This document shows, piece after piece, positions 36,118 to 45,897 of a stretch of DNA of 64,000 nucleotides. The stretch lies in NCBI GenBank assembly GCA_902728285.1, contig CACVBU010000024.1:124001-188000 (forward strand). Reading direction: 5' to 3'. How positions within the stretch are numbered: the stretch's first letter is position 1; each line of letters opens with the position of its first letter. The notes under the pieces are model-generated. The model searched no databases, was not told where the DNA came from, and saw only the letters and a program-made list of their open reading frames with translations. A program made the position numbers and the translations under genes. The stretch is from Clytia hemisphaerica. Taxonomy: Eukaryota > Cnidaria > Hydrozoa > Leptothecata > Clytiidae.

Positions 36118-37327
36118 GAACCGGACATGGCTAGGTTGGATTGTTAAACAGTGGACTAGGTATGATTGTTTAACAGTGGACTAGGTCAGATTGTTTAAGG
36201 CCGTTTAACAGTAAACCGGACATGACTATAGGTTAAATTGTTAAACAGTGGACTAGGTAGGATTGTTTAACAGTGGACTAGGTCAAATTGTTTAACAGTG
36301 GACCGGACATGACTATAGGTTGGATTGTTAAACAGTGGACTAAGTAGGATTGTTAAACAGTGAACTAGGTTGGATTGTTAAACAGTGGACTAGGTTGGAT
36401 TGTTAAACAGTGGACTAGGTTGGATTGTTAAACAGTGGACTAGGTTGGATTGTTTAACAGTGGACTAGGTTGAATTGTTAAACAGTGGACTAGGTTGGAT
36501 TGTTTAACAGTGAACCGGACATGGCTAGGTTGGATTGTTAAACAGTGGACTAGGTTGGATTGTTAAACAGTGGACCAGGTTGGATTGTTAAACAGTGGAG
36601 TAGGTTGGATTGTTAAACAGTGGACTAGGTTGGATTGTTAAACAGTGGACTAGGTTGGATTATTAAACAGTGGACTAGGTTGGATTGATAAACGGTGGAC
36701 TAGGTTGGATTGTTTAACAGTGAACCGGACATGGCTAGGTTGGATTGTTAAACAGTGGACTAGGTAGGATTGTTTAACAGTGGATTAGGTCAGATTGTTT
36801 AATGCCGTTTAACAGTAAACCGGACATGACTATAGGTTAAATTGTTAAACAGTGGACTAGGTCAAATTGTTTAACAGTGGACCGGACATGACTATAGGTT
36901 GGATTGTTAAACAGTGGACTAGGTTGGATTGTTAAACAGTGGACTAGGTTGGATTGTTAAACAGTGGACTAGGTTGGATTGTTAAACAGTGGACTAGGTT
37001 GGATTGTTTAACAGTGGACTAGGTTGAATTGTTAAACAGTGGACTAGGTTGAATTGATAAACGGTGGACTAGGTTGGATTGTTTAACAGTGAACCGGACA
37101 TGGCTAGGTTGGATTGTTAAACAGTGGACTAGGTTGGATTGTTAAACAGTGGACCAGGTTGGATTGTTAAACAGTGGAGTAGGTTGGATTGTTTAACAGT
37201 GAACCGGACATGGCTAGGTTGGATTGTTAAACAGTGGACTAGGTTGGATTGTTTAACAGTGGACTAGGTCAGATTGTTTAACAGTGAACCGGACATGGCT
37301 AGGTTGAATTGTTTAACAGTGAAATAC
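36118..37327 (-). repeat. Right-arm tandem array, part 2
   Basis: About 1.2 kb of the same 25-bp unit in inverted orientation, with recurrent longer forms carrying CCGGACATGACTATAGG or CCGGACATGGCTAGG. It ends next to the unique terminal segment that matches the left end. Confidence 0.92.
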
Positions 37328-37451
37328 TTTCTGGTCTGTATTTTATAACATTATTAGGTTAAACGACATTAGGTTATATTCTTTAACAGTGCTCTCCACT
37401 ACTAAAGAATCCAACCAGTGACCACGCTAACTGCACCTGATCCGTTAAGCT

Positions 37452-37986
37452 TAACTTAAAATAACATAAAAAAAGTCTTGACTTAAGCGAAAATAGATTT
37501 TAGCAGCATAACACCTCCCTTCCGGATTTAATTCAAACATGTCATGAAAGTCCTAGTACACACGGAGAATCGGGTCGAGGCTCAATATGCTTAGCAAAAT
37601 CTAATTCTCAGCCTCAATTTATGCTTATTTATTCATTTATTTTATGCTTAGACTTCGATTTGTTGATTTTCTATGGGCTCATGAAAATTTCGAATTTTTA
37701 AGTCGGAACATTGATTCAGCTCAAAGAATGAAAAATTGGCGTCGCGTGCAAAAATCTTTGGTCCGAGAAAGCTCAAACAGCTTTAAAAGTAACTCTAAAA
37801 TCTAAAAAGGTCAGCGTTTTAGAAAAGCTGCACGAAATTTTTTACATTTCAAGCTTGGAGGTATGCTTAGCATTATGCCTATTTTTTCACCGAACTTTAG
37901 CCTTAATTAGTATGCTTATGAAAAATAAGATCATGAGAGCTCGAATCGAAAGCGAAAAGAAAGAAAATATTTATTCACATCTTTGC
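37452..37986. other. Gene-free stretch
   Basis: AT-rich sequence with several TATGCTTA-type motifs (for example near 37590, 37865 and 37910) that may mark a decayed repeat. No gene is visible. Confidence 0.3.
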
Positions 37987-38562
37987 CAGTCAGGAACAGT
38001 CGCCTTATTAGGAGACGCCTCCTGATTAGGAGACATGTAGGTCGCTTGGGGTCGCTTGATTAGGAGACCCGTCTCCTAATTAGGAGACATAAAACTTTGA
38101 TCTCAATTTTAAGGGCTTTAGGCTTTTCCGCGCATTTTGAAACTAGTTTTAATGGAAAGAGCAGCCTCGAATTGGTAAAGTTTTAAAAAAATTATCAAAA
38201 TTTCTCGGTGCAATCGATCACAATCCTAATATAAAGCACTACAAGGAAGCCCCTCTTGATTTTTTTCATGTCCGCCATTTTTCTTTTTGAGACGCTTTTG
38301 TTCAGAAGACAGATTCTTACTTCTGATTGGTTCTTATGGATTATTAAAATTGTGATTGATTCCACCGGTGGATTTTTCTGAAAATCACTATATGGAATCA
38401 ATTTTTTGTGCTCTTTCCATTGGGAGCAATCAAATCATGCGCAGTTTGCTCGTTCACGAGATAATTACACCCGTCTCCTGATTAGGAGACGTGAACCTCC
38501 TGATTAGGAGACGGGTCTCCTAATCAGGAGGCGTCTCCTAATAAGGCGACTGTTCCTGACTG
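37987..38562. mobile_element. MITE with 48-bp perfect ends and 5-bp duplication
   Basis: Inverted ends begin CAGTCAGGAACAGTCGCC and are perfect for 48 bp, followed by further GGAGAC/GTCTCC repeats (TCTCCTGATTAGGAGAC). TTTGC flanks both sides (37982-37986 and 38563-38567). The 576-bp interior has no open frame. The tips resemble the element at 3025-3190. Confidence 0.85.
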
Positions 38563-38639
38563 TTTGCGGGTTCTGTTTAAAAAGCGGGAAAACTCGGGAG
38601 AAAATCGGACTTTACTTCCGTGTTTTGTGCGCCATTTTG

Positions 38640-39265
38640 AAGTTCAACCTAAACGAGACACGTGGTTTGGTTAGAAAGACTCTCAGAAGTCACATGCACA
38701 GGTACAAAACACCACAAGGTCAAGGACAGACAGAGGTGACCACTAGCTGTACGTTAAACTTCTTCTAAAAGTAAGTATGATTATCTGGATATACTTACTC
38801 CTTATGATGTGTAAGAGCTATGTGTGGAGTAAATATGATTGATGTTTTTGAAAAGCATATTTCGAATGAGAATTTGTTTAATCGTCTTGATGTCAAATGT
38901 ATCGATTCTTATATTGTTAAAAGGCAGTTAAGATGGGCTGGCCATGTTGTACGCATGGATATGAATCGTCTACCAAGGAAAATGATTTCGTCGTGGGTCA
39001 GTGAAAAACGACCGCGGGGTTCTCCCGAAATGACTTACGGTCGCTCTTTGTTTAAAGCTCTTAAAAAGGCTAATATTGATAAAGACAACTGGTATAATCT
39101 CGCTATGGACAGGAACAACTGGAGAGATGCTTGCAATATAATTTCTTGATTTTTTTCTTTACCTAGCAGCGCAATGAATATCCTAAATTTGTTAGTTTTT
39201 TTTCCTAACAATTTTTAGGCCAATTCCCCTTAGGGGATGGTACAATTTATTTATTATTATTACTT
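38640..39265 (+). pseudogene. LINE 3' fragment (reverse-transcriptase C-terminus)
   Basis: The frame 38820-39149 encodes about 109 residues ending in the LINE-type C-terminal region (RQLRWAGHVVRMD, RLPRKM, GSPEMTYGRS, WYNLAMDRNNWRDA), typical of RTE-like endonuclease/reverse-transcriptase proteins. It ends at a TGA, then an AT-rich 3' end with TTATTATTATT. This is a 5'-truncated copy of a LINE different from the two in the giant transposon. The left border is approximate. Confidence 0.7.
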
Positions 39266-39354
39266 ACTCCTTATGAGAGGTTGTAGCCAGTTGATGTTTA
39301 AAGCTTCACTGCTCAAAATTTTCAAATTTTCAAAATGTCTTGGGAAATTTGAAT

Positions 39355-40667
39355 GGGCCATTCCAGTTTTTATTCGTTACCCCCCAATGGACGACATGGA
39401 ATTTCCATAGCAAATTGCTTTCAAGAAAGTCTGGAATTTCCGTAACAAATTTACAAAATACTTATCAATACCGTGGAATTCCATTACTGTAACCTAAAAA
39501 AATCATGGAATACACCGTTTAGCAGTCGGGTGTTTAAGATAAAAACTGCAATTATTGCTCTTTTCGGAAATTATTGCCGAAAACGGCAATTTTTTTAACG
39601 ATGAAATGCTGAATCAGCAAAATGTGTTGTCCTTTTAAGGGCAAAGATGTCAGAGGTGTTTGAAAATGGTAAAATTGCATCGAGAAAAAGGTTTTTCGGA
39701 TTTTTAAAAGTGATTATTTCAATTTTTCGTTGCTCAATAACATGAAAAGTTCTAAAATAATAAGTTAAAAGATCCTGCATCGATGCCGAAACACAGCCAA
39801 AAAGAGATAACAAAACCCCCGTTGTAAATGTGTTTACATATGACTCGATTTTGCTATCTGCATTTCCAACAAAAACCAGTTGAAAACAAAACTAAACGAG
39901 GCACAGTGGGCCTACTTATCGCGAGGGTGTCAAATACCACGTGTTCAATAATAAAATCAACTTTTATTTGCAAAAACGGCAATAATTGCCGAAAACGGCA
40001 ATTTTCATTTATTTACTTTTTTATTTTTCTGCTGATTCAGCATTTCATCGTTAAAAAAATTGCCGTTTTCGGCAATAATTTCCGAAAAGAGCAATAATTG
40101 TAGTTTTTATCTTAAACACCCGACTGTTTAGGAGTGTCGACTGCGCACGTGTCAATCCAATTTTCCATTGTTTTGATTTTAGCGACCACGGAAAATTCAC
40201 TCTCCTCCGCAAAAAAACGGTAGGTAAACATCTGGTTTTCATAAGGAAACATAGCAGAAAAACGGTAGGTAAAGAACTCCTTTTAATTATAACTTATTTT
40301 CCTCTTGATGAATTTTTGTGAAATTTTCAGGAGAGACTTATAAGATTATCATTGATATCATGTTCAAATATCTAAATCATTCTTTTTAAAGGAGAGAAAA
40401 AAATTCACAATGTTTACATTCCTCTAACCTTTCACAGTACTAAAGTGCGCATTTTTACCTACCATTTTTACCGGGCCTCTGCAATGGAGTACCGTGAAAT
40501 AGCGAGACTCCTAAACGGTGTATTCCAATACTTTAATGCAAAATTAAGTAAAATTCATGGAATTCCGATACTTTCTCTTTAAAGTTTGCCTGGAATCCCG
40601 TGCAAAAATTTATTTCAAAAATTGATGTCATCCATTAGGGGGTAATGTTTTATTTCTGGAATGGCCC
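39355..40667. mobile_element. Inverted-repeat element split by a nested MITE
   Basis: The ends GGGCCATTCCAG and CTGGAATGGCCC match, as do long inner arms (TTACCCCCCAATGG against CCATTAGGGGGTAA, and GGAATACACCGTTTA against its inverse near 40515). AAT flanks both sides (39352-39354 and 40668-40670). GGGCC ends with a 3-bp duplication fit a PIF/Harbinger-type mobiliser, which is inference. The element is interrupted by the one at 39523-40126. Confidence 0.75.
39523..40126. mobile_element. CAGTC-ended MITE with 5-bp duplication (nested)
   Basis: Inverted ends CAGTCGGGTGTTTAAGAT continue for about 100 bp, including GAAAACGGCAATTTTTTTAA and GCTGAATCAGCA. TTTAG flanks both sides (39518-39522 and 40127-40131). 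The 604-bp interior has no open frame. It interrupts the element at 39355-40667, so it is younger. Confidence 0.85.
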
Positions 40668-40682
40668 AATGCAGCAGGGCAA

Positions 40683-40965
40683 CAATCAAAAATATATGTT
40701 CCATTCAGGTCCTAAAACATCTTTAAATCCAGTTGGTCGGGCGGTCGGTAACAGATTTTGTCGGATTTTTAAGATCTAGTAAATCCCAATGAATCAAGTC
40801 GGCAATCAACAGAATTCCGATTACGAAACACGTTGTCTATACCACTGGGCCACGACGGCTGCTAATTTTCTGAAATTCAATTTTCCGAAATTCAACTTTC
40901 CAAATCGGGTTTTCTTGTAAATAAACAGTCGGTTGGACGACCCAAATGGAACATATTTTTGATTG
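40683..40965 (-). repeat. Inverted-repeat element with a tRNA-like segment
   Basis: CAATCAAAAATATATGTTCC at the left is matched inverted by GGAACATATTTTTGATTG at the right. Inside, on the minus strand (about 40862 back to 40790), GTGGCCCAGTGGTATAGAC resembles a polymerase III A box, followed by a weak candidate B-box. It may be a tRNA-derived short repeat. No duplication is clear. Confidence 0.4.
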
Positions 40966-41169
40966 GCGCCCAGTCCAACCAACTGATAATTTTTTACTTT
41001 TCCGAAAGTTTTGAGTCAGAAAGTCACAAAATTGTTGGAATTATATCCAATTCCATCCATTCCATCCTTCGCTTCACCCGCCGTGAATGTTTATTGTAAT
41101 TTTGATTGCACAAAAATTAACAGAGATAAAATATTTCACATATCCAGACGGTGTCAATCGAACAAATTG

Positions 41170-41500
41170 AACGCTGAACCAATCGAACACAATTGAATAA
41201 TTGCAATTCGATTGTCAAACGCAATCGAATCGCAATTGAATATTACCCAGGATTTGCTGTTCGATTGATTCGATTACGTTCGATTGTATTCGTTACGTTC
41301 GATTGATTCAATTGTATTAGATTTTATTCGCTTTGGTATGGTACTTAAGCGCTCGGCCGACCACACTGATCCAATTTAATTTAATCGCAATCAAACTCAT
41401 CGAACATAATCGTAATCAAACGAAATCGAAGATTAATCCAATGTAATTGACAATCAATCGAACCAATCGAACATAGTCAACTATCAATCGAACCAATCTA
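41170..41500. repeat. Degenerate AATCGAAC-type repeat
   Basis: Clustered AATCGAAC, AATCGAA and TTCGATT motifs (for example ATTCGATTGTCAAACGC and ACCAATCGAAC) form a degenerate simple repeat of about 330 bp that reads similarly on both strands. No gene. Confidence 0.65.
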
Positions 41501-42536
41501 ACCTTACTGGGGACAGACTTTAACAGATACCTATCAGCCAGACAGACCTACCAGCTTAAGATGTTTATTTTGGACTGAAAACTCTAGAGTGGTTCTAAAC
41601 CTTTTATATTTTACTTAAAGAAATTGTACCAAAAAATCTTTTTTGCCTATTTTGGGGGTGGTGCACTTTTTGTACATTTGATTTGACAGTGCCCACAAGT
41701 ATACTATATGTTTTAATTTTCTCAGCGTACAGTTCCTTTGACAAAAACTAAAGTCTATTTCAAGTTAGCTGGCAGTCTTTTTTCAAACCTTGATAACTTT
41801 TGATAGAATTTCAATTAAGTAGCAATTTTGTGCTCGTTGAAAGGACAAATAGGAGTGGAATATTGTTGTAAAGAAAAAACTCAAAAAAGGTCGGAAAATA
41901 AAGATTGAAAATGAATTGAAGAAAATCAACTTCTTCAATAATTGTGCTATAATTATCATTTTCACACGAGTGATTCTTTGATTTTAGAACATCATTAATG
42001 TGAAAAAAAAATTCAAAAAAAATTATTCTATCAAAAGATATAGTCCAAAGTTTATCAATGATTGACTTCAAAAATCATCAAAAAACAACAAGAGCCTTTT
42101 ATTGATTTATAAATGAATATTTTTGAAATCGTTTTTCGCATTTATGATGTTTTAAGATTATAGAGTTTCTGATACAAAAATGAAGATCATAGCATTATTC
42201 TACAAGAAGTTGATTTTCCGGATTTTCTTGTTAATTTTTCATCTTCGTTTTTCCATGTTTTGATTTTTTTCTTTTTTGATAATATTCCATTCTGAATTAT
42301 CTTTTTAACAAGCACAGAACAGCTAACTAATTCAAATTCTATCAAAAGGTATAGAGGTTTGAAAAAAGACTGTCAGCTAATTTGAAATAGACTTACCATT
42401 AATTAAAAATTAACTGTACCATCTGATAGAGCTTGAAGAGTAGAGCTCCAAAATGGAGTCATTTGTCTCATTTGATTGGCTAATTTCCATGGAAATGGAC
42501 AATATATCTTCAAAATCAAAAATGCTGATTTATGCT
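41500..42536. other. Gene-free stretch
   Basis: AT-rich sequence with partly symmetric phrases: GACTTTTTTCAAACC-type sequence near 41776 and its inverse near 42358, and ACAGTTCCTTTGAC near 41730 against the 42410 region. This suggests a decayed inverted-repeat element around 41710-42415. No coding frame is supported. Confidence 0.35.
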
Positions 42537-42543
42537 GGTGTTA

Positions 42544-44580
42544 CAGGGGGGGGGTACAGCCGCAGGGTACTAACCCATAGGGTACTAACCTGATTTTTAA
42601 GAAAAATTGTCTTAGGTACCACCACCCCCTTTTTAGTACCAGGTACTTACTTTTTCTTAAGGAAACCGGGTACTTACTTTTTTTAAGGAAAAAGGGACCC
42701 CCACCCCTTTTTTAGTACCGGGTACCGGCTTTAAAATTACCAAGGAAAATAGGAGACACCACCCTTAAAACTTGCCAAGCATGGTCCCAATCTTTCAAAA
42801 GCCAGCAAAAGCAGCTCTTTGTTGTTATTATGACTTGTATATACCATGTTTTTAACTCAGATCCTCTTAAAAGTTCTTTAAATCAAACACAACTTTTAAT
42901 TACAAAGGTAAAACAAGGAAATTCAGAAGCAGCCAACGAGCCCATTTCCCCGAAATATCTGTTTCCCTTTTCCAGGAGAGAGCTTTTTTTGAAAAATGGG
43001 GAAACAGATCCGATTTTCTAGGAGAGACCTTTTCCTTAAAAAACTATCTGTTTCCCCGCTCCATCTGATGACGTCATCAGAGAGAAACAGATCAATATTT
43101 CTAGGAAGTGACATAATAAATTGGGAAACAGATATCTGTTTCCAAAAAGATGATATTGCATTGGAAACAGTTTGAACTTTCTAGGGGAACAGATATCAAT
43201 CACAAAAAGCAAGGGAAACAGATGAAAATTTCCAGGAGAGGGAAACAGATATCCTATTCCTTATCAGCTTGGGAGAACAGATCAAAATTTTGATTCTGAA
43301 AACTGTGGAAACAGACCAAATTTTTTAGGGAAGATACTTGAGATTAGAAATTTAGGTTATGAAGAGAAACAGATCTTCATTTCTAGGAATAAGATTTATG
43401 AAACTTTTGGCTAACAGATCAAATTTTCCAGGAAGGCTATGCCTGGGAAACAGATGTTTAAAAAAAGGTCCTCGCTGGATGCTTTCGGAAATTCCTTGGC
43501 AAAAGTAAAATATTATATAGCTGTAATAACGGCAATAAAAGTATATATCGATCAGAAGAAGTAAAAATCAACTTGATAAAAATTGAAGAATAGTATGAAA
43601 GCTTGGATTGGATGGATTTCCTTATTTTTTTCTTCAATAGATTGGTAATTTATTCAAATTATTCAAAACTGTGTCAATCTTATAAAAGAAGTTGAAATAG
43701 AAAAAAGTTGCATTGTTGGCTCTGGTTGGCTTTGCTTAGTTGACCTGCCTCCGTCTTAATTGTCATAAACAGACAAACAAACAAACAAACAAACAAACAA
43801 ATATAAACAGAAATAAGCTATAGGGTATAATGTAAACTGCAATAAACTAAAATAAACTAACCCTTCTAACCAAAACCAGACTGTAAGAATCATCAGTTTG
43901 GATAAGAATTTTATTGTTTAAAAGACAGATTGTATCACTTTGGATGCGACAGCTTGTAATTCTTTGCATCAGAAGGCAATGACAAACATATACCTCGTTC
44001 TAACTTGAGATAACAAAGACAAACTATCCTTCTCACTAATTAAAACAATACTGATTTTGAACAATAGCTTTTTTTACATTAGCTATTTCAATATTTGTAT
44101 AACTTAGTGGTCATAAAATTCTCCTCTTAGAAAGTAGGGAAAGTACCCATGAATTTGAAAAAAATAATTCTTTATTGGTAGAAACATAACAGTTCTTTTT
44201 TCTGAAAACTATTGAAACTAACAACCTCCAAACTTCCCTACATACTTGATAAGCAGGGAAAGTACCTTCAATTGGAAGGGGGAACTTTTCAATACTGTCA
44301 GATACTGTAAGCCATAACAAGGAAATCTTTTCTCATCAAAATCCTGAAAGTTGAAGACAAAAAATTAAACAAATGTACCATATTCAGGGCCTGAGTACTT
44401 GAAGAAAAATTGAAATGATACCCACCCCACCCTAAAATTGGTACCGGGTACTAACTTAAAATTGGAGATATACCCACCGCCACCCCAAAATTAGTACCGG
44501 GTACTAACTTTTTTGAATTTTCAAATTAGACACCACCACCCGGCTATGGGTTAGTACCCTGCGGCTGTACCCCCCCCCTG
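42544..44580. mobile_element. 2.0-kb element with G-run ends and 7-bp duplication
   Basis: The ends CAGGGGGGGGTACAGCC and GGCTGTACCCCCCCCCTG are inverted, continuing GCAGGGTACTAACCCATA. GGTGTTA flanks both sides (42537-42543 and 44581-44587). The subterminal regions hold repeated GGTACTAAC and ACCACCACCC phrases. It contains the nested element at 42925-43487. No transposase frame is visible. Confidence 0.78.
42925..43487. mobile_element. AGAAGCAGCC-family element, nested, 7-bp duplication
   Basis: The ends AGAAGCAGCCAACGAG and CTCGCTGGATGCTTTCG are inverted relatives of those at 15821-16962. GAAATTC flanks both sides (42918-42924 and 43488-43494). The interior is a series of loosely repeated phrases (GGGAAACAGAT, TTTCTAGGAGAG), so the family carries a variable internal repeat. 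Confidence 0.75.
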
Positions 44581-44587
44581 GGTGTTA

Positions 44588-45890
44588 GCGTTTTGGAGAA
44601 CATTTTCAACGAAAAAACTACTTTCAGCAAATGCGTCTCGAAGAGTACTTTCAATTCAAGTCGTTATAAAAACCCTGGCTTTTTTCCTTCTATTGTTAAC
44701 AGTTTGAGCTTTCGAACATAATTCGATTTCTTTTGCATGGTTTTTGATCTTGTGACTGGAAAATAAACCAATTCCAAGAGTCGAAATTGGTGATCAAAAA
44801 GTGTGCAAATTGCTGCTTCTTTTATTTACAACCAAAGAAAACTAGCCATGTGCTCACCGTCACACGCTGCGATTCCCTGTCCAGTGAATCACTAAATATA
44901 TTGAAAAATCTAACTAAAAAAAGATATCTCGCATAGGATTGCATCATTCTCCTTTTATGAAAGAATGCCTTAAAATAAATTGATCTTCGTTCTTTTTTGG
45001 AAATGTTTTGGCAACTGATACAAGCTTTTTTATAAAGATGGTGTTTTTCAATTCATCATGGATGTTCGTCAAAAATTTTCGAAAAATGTTTTTGTGGTCT
45101 TCATAGGTTAGGATCTAAATTCAACTCACATTTAACATGTAATACATATTTGAAGCAAAAATGGCAATCGTAAAGAAGTTTTGAGCCTTGTTGCGAGATG
45201 ATTTACAATTTGCAGTTAAAAATGCTTAATTTTTTGGCAAATATCATTATGAATCTTCTAATAAAAAAGCGTGCAGATTCAATTAGTAAAAGATTACCTT
45301 GCATTAAGTAAATCGCGGTGAAGAATTACATTTCAGATCTTCTTTATAGCCATTGTGGGTGACTTTGAAAGAATTTGAAAAGTTTTGAAAGTTTTTAAGA
45401 AATAACCAATGTAACAAAAGGTTTTGAGCTAGGGATGAGCATTTGAATGAGAATTCTTCAAAATGAAAAAGTTAAAAAGGAATTGGAAGAATGATTTTAA
45501 CCCGTCCAGCTTTTCCAATTTCTTTTATAGAAAATCGTATTTCAACAAACTTTTTTCAAAATGTTGTTTAAACACACGAATACACTAATATTAATATAAA
45601 GATTCAGAAAAATTTGACATAAATTTGATATAAATTTGATATAAAGATAAAACAATACATTACCAGATAAGGGTTTTTAATAATGACTTTGATCAATTTC
45701 AGTTATAGTTTATAGGGTTTTCATGACTGGATCTTGAGATATTTGGATTTGAAATTTTGCTGATTCAGCAGAAAAAGGCCGAGAACGCTCAAAGTCAAAG
45801 GGGTCGATCCCATCATTTAATTTCAGAACTTATCATTTTGAATTGAACATTTGGTCTTAACTTATCTATCTTGCTTTAATCGTACACATC
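44588..45890. other. Gene-free stretch upstream of the kinase gene
   Basis: Sequence at about 44655-44830 (TATAAAAACCCTGGC, AACCAATTCCAAGAG) is a diverged relative of the MITE at 13689-13943. Otherwise AT-rich with no exon chain. Confidence 0.35.
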
Positions 45891-45897
45891 TTCTTAG

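Larger units (their letters stand above)
22817..37443. mobile_element. Giant foldback-type DNA transposon, 14.6 kb
   Basis: The outermost bases GGATCAGGTGCAGTTAGCG are matched inverted at the right end, and about 130 bp of unique terminal sequence match with three mismatches. GTTAAGCT flanks both ends (22809-22816 and 37444-37451), a perfect 8-bp target duplication. Inside the unique tips, both arms are built from a 25-bp tandem repeat, in opposite orientation. This matches the plan of foldback elements such as Drosophila FB and Galileo. The interior carries two LINE copies in opposite orientation and a palindrome with a Pro/Thr-rich repeat. No transposase is recognisable, so mobilisation was probably in trans. 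An 8-bp duplication fits hAT or P superfamilies and does not by itself decide between them. Confidence 0.88.
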
